Positions 17,593 to 27,198 of a stretch of DNA of 64,000 nt are shown here, one piece after another. The notes under the pieces are model-generated. The model made no database searches. It worked only from the letters and a program-made list of their open reading frames with translations, and had not been told where the DNA came from. The stretch is from Marinoscillum furvescens DSM 4134 (GTDB lineage Bacteria > Bacteroidota > Bacteroidia > Cytophagales > Cyclobacteriaceae): the NCBI RefSeq assembly GCF_003386095.1, contig NZ_QREG01000001.1:248001-312000 (forward strand), read 5' to 3'. Each line of letters starts with the position of its first letter. The stretch's first letter is position 1. The position numbers and the translations under genes are program-made.

Positions 17593-17721
17593 ATGAAACT
17601 GAAAGTGACAATACTCGCCCTGGTAATATTTGGTATGTCTGCATGCACCCAAAAAACATGCCCAACATACGCTAAAGGAGACGCAGAGCAGCCTCAAACT
17701 GAGGAGACTGCCAACGTCTAA
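17593..17721 (+). CDS. Very small lipoprotein, 42 residues
   Basis: ATG 17593 to TAA 17721. The N-terminus has basic residues, a hydrophobic core (VTILALVIFG) and lipobox GMSAC, so the mature lipoprotein would be only about 25 residues: Cys-Thr-Gln-Lys-Thr-Cys-Pro-Thr-Tyr-Ala-Lys then an acidic Glu/Gln/Thr tail. The C-x4-CPTYAK start resembles other tiny Bacteroidota lipoproteins that I recall without a known function. It sits 101 bp after the LuxE-like gene and converges with the NtrC-type regulator gene. Confidence 0.65.
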   Translation: MKLKVTILALVIFGMSACTQKTCPTYAKGDAEQPQTEETANV

Positions 17722-17727
17722 GCTCTT

Positions 17728-18885
17728 TTATATTTCCACGTACTTCTTCACGTCTTCTACGCTGATCTCGTCATTCGACATGATGATCAGTCGCTCGACT
17801 ATATTTCGTAGTTCACGAATATTTCCTGTCCACTTATATTGCTGAAGCTGCTTTACAGCATCATCTGCTATTGTTTTTGGCGCAGTGCCATACTCCTGAG
17901 ATATCTGATGTAAAAAATGCTCCACCAGCATGGGAATATCATCTGCTCGCTCTCTTAGCGGAGGCACCTGAATAATCATTACACTTAGCCGGTGATAAAG
18001 ATCCTCTCGAAACTTCCCATCTGCTATCTCCTGCTTCAGGTCTTTATTAGTGGCGGCCACCACACGCACATCCACTTTGATACTTTTATCGCCACCTACA
18101 CGCGAAATCTGATTTTCTTGCAATGCCCTTAGTACTTTGGCTTGTGCAGAAAGACTCATATCACCAATCTCATCCAAAAACAAAGTACCGCCGTTGGCTT
18201 GCTCAAACTTTCCTGAACGCTGCTTGTGCGCAGAGGTAAACGACCCCTTCTCGTGCCCAAACAATTCACTTTCGATCAGCTCAGACGGAATTGCCGCACA
18301 ATTAACCTCTACAAGCTGACTAGCTGATCTACTGCTTTTCTCATGTAGCCAGCGTGCTACCAACTCCTTACCGGTACCATTTTCCCCCATGATCAGCACA
18401 CGTGCATCTGTAGGAGCTACCTTCTCTATGGTTTCTTTAATTTCGGAAATTGCGGCAGACTGCCCTACGATATCAAACGACTTGCTAATCTTCTTTTTAA
18501 GTCGCTTGGTCTCGGTCTGCAGATTAGACTTATCCAGAGCATTTCTTACAGTCAAAAGCAAACGATTAAGATCTGGTGGCTTCTGAATAAAATCATACGC
18601 TCCTTTTTTGGTAGCATCCACAGCCGTCTCAATGGTACCATGCGCAGACACCATGATAAACGGAGCATCTATACCCTCAGCGATCGCTTTGTCGAGCAAC
18701 TCAATACCATCTAGCTTTGGCATTTTAATGTCACACAACACCGCATCGTATTTCGTATTTTTCAGTTGCTCCCACGCAGCTTCCCCATCGGGTGCTTCGC
18801 TCACCTCATAAGACTCGTCTTCCAGAATCTCACGAAGTGCCTGGCGGATGGCTTTCTCATCATCTACTATTAGGATATGCGCCAT
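17728..18885 (-). CDS. NtrC-type response regulator (REC-AAA+), no DNA-binding domain
   Basis: 385 residues. REC domain 1-120 with phosphorylation site Asp52 (CDIKMP). The AAA+ domain from about 140 has Walker A GENGTGKE, Walker B GGTLFLDEIGDM, the sensor segment VVAATNKDL and the arginine-finger region FREDLYHRLSV. Two departures from the classical family: the sigma-54-contact loop GAFTGA reads GSFTSA, and the protein stops at IRELRNIVERLIIMSNDEISVEDVKKYVEI-type sequence without the C-terminal Fis helix-turn-helix (385 versus about 450 residues). It might act without binding DNA itself. No cognate kinase is adjacent. Confidence 0.85.
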   Translation of the reverse strand: MAHILIVDDEKAIRQALREILEDESYEVSEAPDGEAAWEQLKNTKYDAVLCDIKMPKLDGIELLDKAIAEGIDAPFIMVSAHGTIETAVDATKKGAYDFIQKPPDLNRLLLTVRNALDKSNLQTETKRLKKKISKSFDIVGQSAAISEIKETIEKVAPTDARVLIMGENGTGKELVARWLHEKSSRSASQLVEVNCAAIPSELIESELFGHEKGSFTSAHKQRSGKFEQANGGTLFLDEIGDMSLSAQAKVLRALQENQISRVGGDKSIKVDVRVVAATNKDLKQEIADGKFREDLYHRLSVMIIQVPPLRERADDIPMLVEHFLHQISQEYGTAPKTIADDAVKQLQQYKWTGNIRELRNIVERLIIMSNDEISVEDVKKYVEI

Positions 18886-18965
18886 AATAACTTTCGTTGG
18901 TTTGAATAATGCCTATCCACGAATTGTGCCAACAGACACTTTAAGGCATTCGAAAAAAGAAAAAA

Positions 18966-19334
18966 GTGCAAGTCTGTAAGCCGGGTTCTGTATTTGCCCT
19001 TAGGCAAATGCTCACCATTTATCTGGTACTGGTGTCACCACCAGCATCTATCAACCTACCCATCCTGCATACGAGCGAGTAACTCTCAAACAGGACCTAT
19101 TTGGTCTTTCAGCCCGCAAGGTTTGCCTGGACACTGCAATTCACACTGCAGCCGGTGGGCTCTTACTCCACCTTTTCACCCTTACCCTGGCAGGCCAGGG
19201 CGGTATATTTCTGTGGCACTAGCTGTAACATAGCTGTTCCCAGCCATGCTCCTTCCCGTTAGGAAGTGCGGTACTCTGCGCTGCCCGGACTTTCCTCCCC
19301 AGCATTGCTACTGAAGCGATGAGCCGACTTGCAG
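18966..19334 (-). ncRNA. rnpB: RNase P RNA (class A)
   Basis: Read on the minus strand, it has the universal 5' core GGAGGAAAGTCCGGGC and 3' core ACAGAACCCGGCTTACAGAC. The P1 ends pair exactly: TGCAAGTC (19333-19326) with GACTTGCA (18974-18967). A T-rich tract (18953-18965) follows as terminator, and a perfect -7 element sits just upstream. Product: the catalytic RNA that cleaves tRNA 5' leaders. Ends are accurate to a few bases. Confidence 0.96.
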
Positions 19335-19337
19335 GTG

Positions 19338-19345
19338 CAAAACTA
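19338..19345 (-). promoter_or_regulatory. Promoter -7 element of RNase P RNA
   Basis: TAGTTTTG on the minus strand matches TAnnTTTG and predicts a start within a few bases of the P1 stem at 19334. It lies 5 bases beyond the stop of the preceding gene, so the upstream promoter half is inside that gene. Confidence 0.6.
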
Positions 19346-19350
19346 ACCAA

Positions 19351-19749
19351 TCAGAAGTTATCCTGACCGGTAATTTTAAACTCCCACTCATCAGCTGTGT
19401 AGGCTACCTCCTTGATAGCCTCTTCAATAAGCTTATCATCCGTATGCTCTAAAAAAATGGAGGTGTCTACTTTCAGGAAGTCATCTTCTACTATGAAATT
19501 TGTATGCACAAAATCCTTGCTCGCCTCCAGAAGTGTGGCATAATCAATGTTTTCAGTCACTCGACAGACCTTAGATGTCACCTGAACAGCCTTTCGATTG
19601 TATTTTTCGTGATTGACTAGCTTCGCAATGACGGTTTGAAACCGTTCGTCTGGCAGGGGAACGATGAATATCGAATGGTTATCATCGTATTCGTTGTAGT
19701 CTCCGCCAATCTTATTGGCGAACTTTTCCGAAAACTCCTTTAAGTTCAT
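19351..19749 (-). CDS. Uncharacterised small acidic cytoplasmic protein
   Basis: 132 residues, no signal peptide or membrane segment, rich in Asp/Glu and Phe/Val. The pattern (helix, IFIVPLPDERFQTVIAKLV strands, then FIVEDDFLKVDTSIFLEH and a C-terminal helix ending DEWEFKITG) suggests a YbjN or type III chaperone-like alpha/beta fold, but that is an impression only. It lies between photolyase (63 bp upstream) and RNase P RNA and may be co-transcribed with both. Function unknown. Confidence 0.65.
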   Translation of the reverse strand: MNLKEFSEKFANKIGGDYNEYDDNHSIFIVPLPDERFQTVIAKLVNHEKYNRKAVQVTSKVCRVTENIDYATLLEASKDFVHTNFIVEDDFLKVDTSIFLEHTDDKLIEEAIKEVAYTADEWEFKITGQDNF

Positions 19750-19812
19750 GATCTTATTTTAGTGGTGTATGACTACATTAAGTTCGTCAAATTCAACCAC
19801 ACTTCAAAGTCA

Positions 19813-21111
19813 CTAGCCCAAGGCTTTTTTGTAAGTATCAATGGCTCGCTGGCGAGCAGCCTTATGGTCTACTATGGGGTCTGGATACCGTGACGTCTCC
19901 AGCTCGGGCACCCATTTTCGAATGTACCGTAGTTCTTTGTCAAATTTTTCCTGTTGGCTGTAAGGGTTAAAAACCCGAAAATAAGGTTGTGCATCTGTAC
20001 CAGTTCCGGCAGCCCACTGCCAGCCCCCATTGTTGCTGCTAAGCTCAAAGTCGAGGAGCTTTGCCGCAAAGTATCGCTCACCCCACCGCCAGTCGATCAG
20101 TAAGTGTTTGGTCAAAAAGCTAGCCACCACCATTCTGATCCTATTGTGCATATAGCCCGTAGCATTGAGCTCACGCATGCCAGCATCTACTATCGGATAG
20201 CCTGTTTTTCCCTGACACCATTTTTCAAACTGCTCCTCGTCGTTGATCCATGGAATTTGATCATACTTAGGCTTAAAAGCCCGATCTACTACATGTGGAT
20301 AGTGTGCCAGTATCATCATATAGAACTCCCTCCAAATGAGCTCGTTCAGAAACGTATCTGATATGGACTGTGCTCTCAATACCAATTCCCGGATACTTAT
20401 CGTCCCAAAACGCAAATGCACTCCCAGCCTGGATGTACCTTCCTTTGCCGGGTAATCTCGATCAGATGCATAGTTGGCCAGCAGCTCATCTCTAACCTCA
20501 GCATTTGGTAGCTCAATGTCAGTCCGCGAAAACCCTATGTCCTTTAAAGATGGGATTGCTGGTTGTTTTTCGGCATAGAGAGCCGCCAGCTTCTGTTCAC
20601 TGTTGTAGTGATCCAGCTGGATACCTGCCAACTTAGCCAGCCACTTGTTTTTGTAAGGGGTAAATACCTTGTAAGGTTCTTCCTGATCAGTAAGGATTTC
20701 TCCTTGCTCAAAAACAACCTGATCTTTAAAGCTATAAAAAGGTATTTCCTGACTGGCCAGGAGCTCTTTGATCTCCTGGTCTCGCTGCCTTGCGTAAGGC
20801 TCATAATCTCGATTCGTATAGACGCCAGCCAGATCATATTCTTCCATGAGTTGCTCAAAAGCAGCCTTAGGAGTATCGTAAAACACGCGCAAGCCCCCTC
20901 CGCTTCTCCGATAGGCCTCATCGAGCTGTGCTATCTGATCGTGTATAAAAGTGACACGGGCATCTGCCGGATCGTCAAGCTCATTCAGTATGTTTTTATC
21001 AAAAATAAAAACGGGAAGCACAGGCTCTTCGCTATCGAGGGCATAATAGAGCCCTACATTGTCGATATAACGCAAATCACGTCTATGCCAAAAAACATTT
21101 ACCTTATCCAT
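19813..21111 (-). CDS. phrB: Deoxyribodipyrimidine photolyase (cryptochrome/photolyase family)
   Basis: 432 residues, typical of class I CPD photolyases. The N-terminal antenna-binding alpha/beta domain begins VNVFWHRRDLRYIDN. The FAD domain shows EGTSRLGVHLRFGTIS, WREFYMMILAHYP, YPIVDAGMRELNATGYMHNR and the flavin site NNGGWQWAAGTGTDAQPYFR. Role: uses blue/near-UV light and FADH- to split cyclobutane pyrimidine dimers in DNA. It lies 51 bp downstream of tamB on the same strand. Cryptochrome or (6-4) activity is less likely given the NGGWQWAAGTG motif and length. Confidence 0.93.
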   Translation of the reverse strand: MDKVNVFWHRRDLRYIDNVGLYYALDSEEPVLPVFIFDKNILNELDDPADARVTFIHDQIAQLDEAYRRSGGGLRVFYDTPKAAFEQLMEEYDLAGVYTNRDYEPYARQRDQEIKELLASQEIPFYSFKDQVVFEQGEILTDQEEPYKVFTPYKNKWLAKLAGIQLDHYNSEQKLAALYAEKQPAIPSLKDIGFSRTDIELPNAEVRDELLANYASDRDYPAKEGTSRLGVHLRFGTISIRELVLRAQSISDTFLNELIWREFYMMILAHYPHVVDRAFKPKYDQIPWINDEEQFEKWCQGKTGYPIVDAGMRELNATGYMHNRIRMVVASFLTKHLLIDWRWGERYFAAKLLDFELSSNNGGWQWAAGTGTDAQPYFRVFNPYSQQEKFDKELRYIRKWVPELETSRYPDPIVDHKAARQRAIDTYKKALG

Positions 21112-21162
21112 GAGAAAAGAACCAGCTATCCTGTTGGATGTTTGTCTCTCTCCTTCAAATTG

Positions 21163-24100
21163 TCAGGATTCGTTGGCTGCTTTTTCAGCTTCCATATTTT
21201 TAGGTGCCGTACGTATAGACTCTTCCCTCGTTTTGCTTAATAGCTCTTTAAAATCATTGAAAGACTTAAGGTACTGAAAGCTAACGCCTGTTTCCCGCTG
21301 GAGGTCGTTAGCCACCTGCTCAGTTTGGCTAAAAGCCTTTACCCTGAGGTGACCATCTGGTGTGAGTAAATACCGAACTGACCAATCTCCAATATAGGTA
21401 GCAGTGCCCGCCACATCGTCGGCACCCTGAGGCATACCACCACCTCCGCTTACCTGTAATCTTCCATCCAAAAAAGTGTATGACAACCTCAACTGAAAAG
21501 TATTAAAGGCATTGGCATCCATGGAAGCCAGATCGATATCTACCTCAAGGTTTTCATCTACCTGACTGATAAAGTAAGAAAACTGGTTGCTTACAAATTC
21601 ACTAAGACTATTGCCCATCCCCCCACTTACGGCGAAGCTGGACGGAGGCGATAGTTTTCGCAAGATCAATAGACTGAACACTTGCTTTTTGAGTTGCTGT
21701 TCATCATTGTTGATCGTATTGATGGCACCAACAATCTCATTAGCAGGTGATGCCCTGCTATCTTCAAGTTTAATTTCAAAATCGATGGTTGGCGACAGCA
21801 TTTCACCATTAAGTTTGAGCACCACCAGTACAGGATATTTGGTACTGATGCCTTCCTCTTCTTTTCCCAGATATGCATCAAAGCTAGCGAGCTGACGGTA
21901 GGTTGCCTCCAAATCTAAAACACCTGCATAAGGATCCCCATACCAGGAGATGGTACTCCCTGGCACTACGCTAAATTCTTTATTGACAAAATTGGGCACA
22001 GTGAAATTGTAAGCTCCTTCAGTAATATTTAAGTCTCCAAACAGCTCAAATTCACCATTGGTATCAAGTGTGAGATTGAGGTTACCAGCACCTCTTCCCC
22101 TAATAATATCCCCTGTGCGAATGTCGAATATTAGCTCTACATAAGCATCTGGTGTAACATCTATTTCAAAATCTAACCGAACCCCTGAAATACTATTTTT
22201 CACAGCCTCTTCGATATCTAACACGTCAGTAGTATCCGAAAAATCCACAAAAGAGATGTACTCTTTTTGGCTTACTTCACTCTCTCCAGAAAGCGGTATG
22301 TAAAGCTTAGTACCTTTCTCAGTAGTCGCCTTGGCCGTGATCACCAGATCATCAAATGGCCCGCGCACAGAAATATCCCCCGAAGCATTGGCAGTGCCAT
22401 AGTAGAGACTATTATCACTTGCAGTTGTGTTTAGGAACTGAAACTCACTGGCCGCCAGGTTTAGATTGGTATAAAAGTCTGTAAAGCCATCGTGCTGTAT
22501 AGCCCCTGTCAGCGAGGCTTTATCTCCATCCTTATCCACCAGTCTTATTCCATTGAGTTTGATAGCATTATTGTCAAAAGCCACAGCACCGTCAAACTCA
22601 TAGGTAGTTCCCAGGTAGTCAAACCTCATTCGTCCGTTGGTAATAGTGCTTTCACCTGTGACCACAGGCCGGTCAAGCGTCCCATTGAGCTGCATATCTC
22701 CATCAGCTAGCCCTCCAATATTCGAAAACAATGCACCAGAAAATGGATCCAAAACCTGAAGATTTGCCTTGTTAAAACTCGCCTCTACAGCCAATTCTTC
22801 TTCCGCATCTGGTGTATAGTACCCACCAATAGCTATGGTTTCTACTCCTTCTCGCACTACATTGAGGTCCAGCTTTAACCCCTGCTTATCCGGGTTCCAT
22901 TCAGACTTGCCAGACACATCACCCACCAGAAATTCATTCAATTCGAAATCCACAATAGACACATCGCTACTGAGAATAAAAGGCTCCTGACGCTTTTGGC
23001 GTTGCAGCTCTATTGAGCTATTCAAGACCCCAGCCACATCTAAAGGCAGCAACCCACTTATGGTTTTCAACTCGAAAGCATCAAAATTCAATGTGAGATT
23101 GGTCAATGCAGAATCACTATAGCTCCCTTTTAGCAATATAGATTGGTCGTTTTGATACAGCTCCAGTCGGTCCACGGTAATTTTATCTTCGGTGTAAACC
23201 ACTTTGTTGTAAGGGTTGAAAAACCACTGATTATCAAATAAAATGAGGCGTGAGGGCAGAAATGAAAACACGAGTCTGTCTGTCAAAATTCTCAGTTGCC
23301 CATTTACAGCTAATGAACTATTATTGGCTGGTTGCCGAATACTCGAGCTTAGATCCACGTGCTTATCGTTCCATACGGCCTCTACCAAAAGGTCATTGGT
23401 TTGAGGAATCTTGCGCCAGTTTTGTACGCCTGACATCAACTGCACAGAGGCAATAATACTGGCAGAGTCCAAATCTTTAGACAAGTTGATATCAATGGTA
23501 TTTTCTTTATAGCCTACCTCCTGATAATTGATACTGTCAATTTCGGCAAAAACAGAAAGTGTGGCATTCGACCGCTGGTAGTAGGTACCAGTCACATGAC
23601 CTCCCGGTGACAAATAGAGCGGTACGTCTAGCAGTTTTATATAATCAGCAATATTGTCGTACTGAAGTTCAAAGTCGATGGAATAACGGTCATAGTCATG
23701 CAACGACTTCTTCTCGCCTCGCTGATAGTCTGGCTTCACATATGCCTCCAGCTCCCTAAAAATAGCCTTAGCATCATTTGTTAGTTGAGAAAAAGAGAAA
23801 TCCCCGGCCATGCGCATGCGCACCTCAGGAAGGTTCATCGCAATCTCTCTGTTGTCCTTTGACACATAGGAGGCTACCATTATCGAATCAAGCTCTACAG
23901 AATCTTGTTTCCACCGTAGCTTCAGACCACCAACCTGCACTTTACCCTGCAAGCTGTCCAGATTTAGACTTGTAACATCGGCCTGCAAACTACCAGACAG
24001 ACTCAGCGGCTCGTTGACAAATCCCAGTTCGAACAAGTCCAGAGCATCCACTTTAGAACTTACTGCAATCACTTCTGGCCTGGCTGCCAGATCCACAGAC

Positions 24101-25629
24101 CCTTCGGTAGATATCTGACAGTTGGGGTCCGCTATAGATAGCCTTCCTTTAAAAAACTCAGAAGCAAAATCCCCCTCAGCCTGAATGGAATCATACCGGT
24201 AACCAAAAAACTCTGACTGCCATAAATCAGCATTTAAATAAAATCTTGCCTTTTGCACCGTGGCGCCTTTGCCTTTTATAGTGCCATCCATGTTTACAGC
24301 TCCTACCATAGAAGGGTCTTCCAATAAGGCGCCAACATTAAAATCTTCTAATTGCAGTTTACCCGAGTACCTTACGTCTTCCCAATCTGCCGGAAATTTC
24401 AGGTTGATATCCGAAGCGATGTTGCCTTCCCTCGTATTGAATTCTCCTCTCGCAACAAAATCATTGACAAAACCTAAAAAGCTTCCAGAGAAGCCGATGG
24501 CTCCCAGGTTTTTCACCTGCTCATAATTTGGCCCTAAAAATGGCTTTAAATCTGTAGGCCGGGCAAATGCCTGGGTAAGTCGGGCATCAATAAATGTTTC
24601 CTCTATACGCGGCAGCCCCATAAAATCCACGCTACCATAAACGTGCGACTGCTGTCCCACATATATTTGGAGTTCGTCTATGGAAAGGTGCGGCACCGTA
24701 CCATTAATTTGAGCAGTCACTCGCGCATCAAAACCTTCTGCAGGGATATCCGCGAAATAATCGATATCACGCTTGTCTATGGTAGCATTTTTCAGGTGGA
24801 TATCCATAGATACGCTATCCACAAAAGCACCTAAATCATCGAGCCCAGAATATTCCAGGCGTATCTTATCTCGAATTTCAGATCTACTCGTTTTTAGATA
24901 AAGCTCACTGAGGTCAATTGCTTTGTTACTCAAATGAAACAGCGAACTCATCTCCTGAATCGTGAGCCCCGAAGATGGGTCTCGAGCAGCTAACGACTCT
25001 ATATTGGCCTCTATGGTGTCACTTACCAGCAAAAAGGACTTCAGCGTGGCTCCAGGAATCTCCAATAAGAAATTGCCATAGTCAAATTTGTCTTTAGGCA
25101 TTTTCGGCTTTTTCTCATTGTAAAAAGCAAACTGAAAATGATCCAATCGGATCTTGTCTATATGTACGGAAGGTGATTTTTTAAGTGTATCCTTTGGTTT
25201 TGAGCCTGTTAGCTGCTTTATATCATTGATAAACTCTACCAGATTGATCGCTTCATCATCGTCATAATCATGAAGGTATAAGCCTCCATCTTGTAGATAG
25301 ACCTGATCGAAAGCTATTTCCTGAGGGTTTAGTATCTTACTCAATTGAAAATCAACGGAAAGCTCTCCCACAGCCACCAATGGCTCTCCTTTGTAATCAA
25401 AAACTTCAAGGCCTTTTATTTCTACAAAATCAAACCATTTGATCTGAATGTTTTTAAACTTTGCAGATTGTCTGGTTTCCTGGTTGATTTTATCAACCAC
25501 CACATCGGCAACAAAATTTTGAAACAACGGTGTCTGAAGCAATAGAATAAGTACAGTAAGGAATATAGCCAGAAAAGTGAGCGTCCACAGGACTACTCTA
25601 CGCAAGAATTTCAGAATGTTTCTTACCAT
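21163..25629 (-). CDS. tamB: Translocation and assembly module protein TamB
   Basis: 1488 residues from ATG 25629; an in-frame TTG at 25653 is possible. A single N-terminal membrane segment (LWTLTFLAIFLTVLILLLQ, about 20-40) anchors a very long periplasmic protein of beta-strand character, with the conserved DUF490/TamB C-terminal domain in the last 350-400 residues (LDLEATYRQL, PTIDFEIKLEDSR, SQFSYFISQ-like segments). Role: bridges inner and outer membrane, assisting beta-barrel assembly and/or lipid transport with an Omp85 partner. Start lies 37 bp from the divergent tsaD. A BamA/TamA-like gene is at 43491 in this window, but not adjacent. Confidence 0.9.
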   Translation of the reverse strand: MVRNILKFLRRVVLWTLTFLAIFLTVLILLLQTPLFQNFVADVVVDKINQETRQSAKFKNIQIKWFDFVEIKGLEVFDYKGEPLVAVGELSVDFQLSKILNPQEIAFDQVYLQDGGLYLHDYDDDEAINLVEFINDIKQLTGSKPKDTLKKSPSVHIDKIRLDHFQFAFYNEKKPKMPKDKFDYGNFLLEIPGATLKSFLLVSDTIEANIESLAARDPSSGLTIQEMSSLFHLSNKAIDLSELYLKTSRSEIRDKIRLEYSGLDDLGAFVDSVSMDIHLKNATIDKRDIDYFADIPAEGFDARVTAQINGTVPHLSIDELQIYVGQQSHVYGSVDFMGLPRIEETFIDARLTQAFARPTDLKPFLGPNYEQVKNLGAIGFSGSFLGFVNDFVARGEFNTREGNIASDINLKFPADWEDVRYSGKLQLEDFNVGALLEDPSMVGAVNMDGTIKGKGATVQKARFYLNADLWQSEFFGYRYDSIQAEGDFASEFFKGRLSIADPNCQISTEGSVDLAARPEVIAVSSKVDALDLFELGFVNEPLSLSGSLQADVTSLNLDSLQGKVQVGGLKLRWKQDSVELDSIMVASYVSKDNREIAMNLPEVRMRMAGDFSFSQLTNDAKAIFRELEAYVKPDYQRGEKKSLHDYDRYSIDFELQYDNIADYIKLLDVPLYLSPGGHVTGTYYQRSNATLSVFAEIDSINYQEVGYKENTIDINLSKDLDSASIIASVQLMSGVQNWRKIPQTNDLLVEAVWNDKHVDLSSSIRQPANNSSLAVNGQLRILTDRLVFSFLPSRLILFDNQWFFNPYNKVVYTEDKITVDRLELYQNDQSILLKGSYSDSALTNLTLNFDAFELKTISGLLPLDVAGVLNSSIELQRQKRQEPFILSSDVSIVDFELNEFLVGDVSGKSEWNPDKQGLKLDLNVVREGVETIAIGGYYTPDAEEELAVEASFNKANLQVLDPFSGALFSNIGGLADGDMQLNGTLDRPVVTGESTITNGRMRFDYLGTTYEFDGAVAFDNNAIKLNGIRLVDKDGDKASLTGAIQHDGFTDFYTNLNLAASEFQFLNTTASDNSLYYGTANASGDISVRGPFDDLVITAKATTEKGTKLYIPLSGESEVSQKEYISFVDFSDTTDVLDIEEAVKNSISGVRLDFEIDVTPDAYVELIFDIRTGDIIRGRGAGNLNLTLDTNGEFELFGDLNITEGAYNFTVPNFVNKEFSVVPGSTISWYGDPYAGVLDLEATYRQLASFDAYLGKEEEGISTKYPVLVVLKLNGEMLSPTIDFEIKLEDSRASPANEIVGAINTINNDEQQLKKQVFSLLILRKLSPPSSFAVSGGMGNSLSEFVSNQFSYFISQVDENLEVDIDLASMDANAFNTFQLRLSYTFLDGRLQVSGGGGMPQGADDVAGTATYIGDWSVRYLLTPDGHLRVKAFSQTEQVANDLQRETGVSFQYLKSFNDFKELLSKTREESIRTAPKNMEAEKAANES

Positions 25630-25665
25630 ATACTGTCTCTTCAAAACCCTCAATCTACAAGTACC

Positions 25666-26676
25666 ATGAGTACCGTAATCTTAGGCATAGAATCATCTTG
25701 TGACGAGACCGCTGCTGCAGTCTGCAAAGATGGTCAAATAATCAATAACATTATTGCAACGCAGAGCATCCACGAAAGTTATGGAGGCGTCGTGCCGGAG
25801 TTAGCTTCTCGGGCACATCAAAAAAACATTGTGCCAGTAATCAGTGAAGCACTCAATGCTGCCGCCATAACATTACAAGATGTGGATGCCATCGCCTATA
25901 CTCAGGGGCCTGGCCTACTCGGAGCTCTTCTCGTTGGCAGTTCTTTTGCCAAGTCAGCAGCACTGGCATTGGACATCCCGCTCATTCCTATTAACCATAT
26001 GCAGGCGCATGTGTTGGCTCATTTTATAGAAGATCCAAAGCCGACTTTCCCGTTTTTATGCCTCACCGTAAGTGGAGGACACACTCAAATCGTGCGAGTG
26101 GATGACTACCTTACCATGACCGTAATCGGGCAGAGCAAGGATGATGCTGTAGGTGAAGCATTTGATAAATGTGCCAAGCTATTGGGCGTAGGATATCCTG
26201 GTGGCCCCAGGGTTGACAAATTAGCTCAAACAGGTGACCCTCATCGGTTTACCTTCCCGCAGAGTGACATACCAGATTTAGACTATTCTTTCTCAGGTAT
26301 AAAAACCGCTTTTATGTATTTCCTCAGGGATGAAAAACGTAAAAACGAACAATTCATAGAAGACAATCTTCATGACCTGGCTGCAAGCTTACAGTTTACA
26401 CTGATAGATATGCTGTTTAAAAAATTAAAAAAGGCTGCCAAACAAGAAAAAATCAAAAACATTGCCATTGCTGGAGGTGTTTCAGCTAACAGCGGATTGA
26501 GAAAACATCTACAAGAAGAAGCAAAAAAACATGGATGGCAGGTGTTCATACCAAAATTCGAGTTTTGTACGGACAATGCAGCCATGATAGCTACGGCCGG
26601 TTACTATCAGCTACAAGCTGGCAAAACAGGTTCACTGAGAGACAGTCCAATGCCTCGTATGTCATTTTCTACCTGA
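25666..26676 (+). CDS. tsaD: tRNA N6-adenosine threonylcarbamoyltransferase
   Basis: 336 residues. ILGIESSCDETAAAVC is the conserved ASKHA phosphate-1 loop; INHMQAHVLAHF supplies the metal-binding His pair (HMQAH); GGHTQIV and IAGGVSANSGLRKHL are further family motifs. With TsaB/E it transfers threonylcarbamoyl to A37 of ANN-decoding tRNAs. The start is divergent from tamB over 37 bp, so both promoters must overlap. smpB follows 53 bp downstream. Confidence 0.97.
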   Translation: MSTVILGIESSCDETAAAVCKDGQIINNIIATQSIHESYGGVVPELASRAHQKNIVPVISEALNAAAITLQDVDAIAYTQGPGLLGALLVGSSFAKSAALALDIPLIPINHMQAHVLAHFIEDPKPTFPFLCLTVSGGHTQIVRVDDYLTMTVIGQSKDDAVGEAFDKCAKLLGVGYPGGPRVDKLAQTGDPHRFTFPQSDIPDLDYSFSGIKTAFMYFLRDEKRKNEQFIEDNLHDLAASLQFTLIDMLFKKLKKAAKQEKIKNIAIAGGVSANSGLRKHLQEEAKKHGWQVFIPKFEFCTDNAAMIATAGYYQLQAGKTGSLRDSPMPRMSFST

Positions 26677-26729
26677 TTTTTCATTTCACATGCTTCTTAA
26701 CTATTTTTAAATCAGACCATCACACACTT

Positions 26730-27197
26730 ATGGCTAAAAATCAACCACGGTTTTCCAATAACATCCATATCAAAAATAGAAAAGCGAGCTATGAATACGA
26801 ATTTCTGGATAAATATGAAGCGGGAATCGTACTGAAAGGCACAGAAATTAAAGCTATCCGAGAAGGAAAAGCAAGTGTACAGGAAGCCTATTGTTACCTC
26901 AAAAAAGGAGAGCTATTCATCAAAGGCATGAATATCTCCCCATATAGCAATAGCTCTTTCCAAAGCCACGACATGACACGAGAGCGTAAGCTCCTACTGA
27001 AACGCAAGGAGTTGGAAAAAATCCAGTCAAAAACCGAAGAAAAAGGCCTGACCATTGTCCCCACCAGGCTCTACATCAACAAAAGAGGATATGCAAAGCT
27101 GGAAATAGCCGTTTCCAGAGGTAAAAAACTGCACGATAAACGTGACAGTATTAAGAAAAAAGATCAGGATAGAGAATTGAAACGCATGCGCATTTGA
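26730..27197 (+). CDS. smpB: SsrA-binding protein SmpB
   Basis: 155 residues from ATG 26730; upstream in-frame codons overlap tsaD and lack family sequence. NIHIKNRKASYEYEFLDKYEAGI, VLKGTEIKAIREGKASVQEAY and LYINKRGYAKLEIAVSRGKK-type segments give the conserved OB fold, and the basic tail DKRDSIKKKDQDRELKRM is the helix that enters the ribosomal A site. Role: binds tmRNA and rescues stalled ribosomes. tmRNA itself is not in this window. The next gene starts two bases after the stop. Confidence 0.97.
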   Translation: MAKNQPRFSNNIHIKNRKASYEYEFLDKYEAGIVLKGTEIKAIREGKASVQEAYCYLKKGELFIKGMNISPYSNSSFQSHDMTRERKLLLKRKELEKIQSKTEEKGLTIVPTRLYINKRGYAKLEIAVSRGKKLHDKRDSIKKKDQDRELKRMRI

Positions 27198-27198
27198 T

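Noticed and set aside
26535..26729. N-terminal extension of SmpB by 65 residues
   Set aside because: It overlaps tsaD and carries no SmpB-family sequence; ATG 26730 gives the normal protein.
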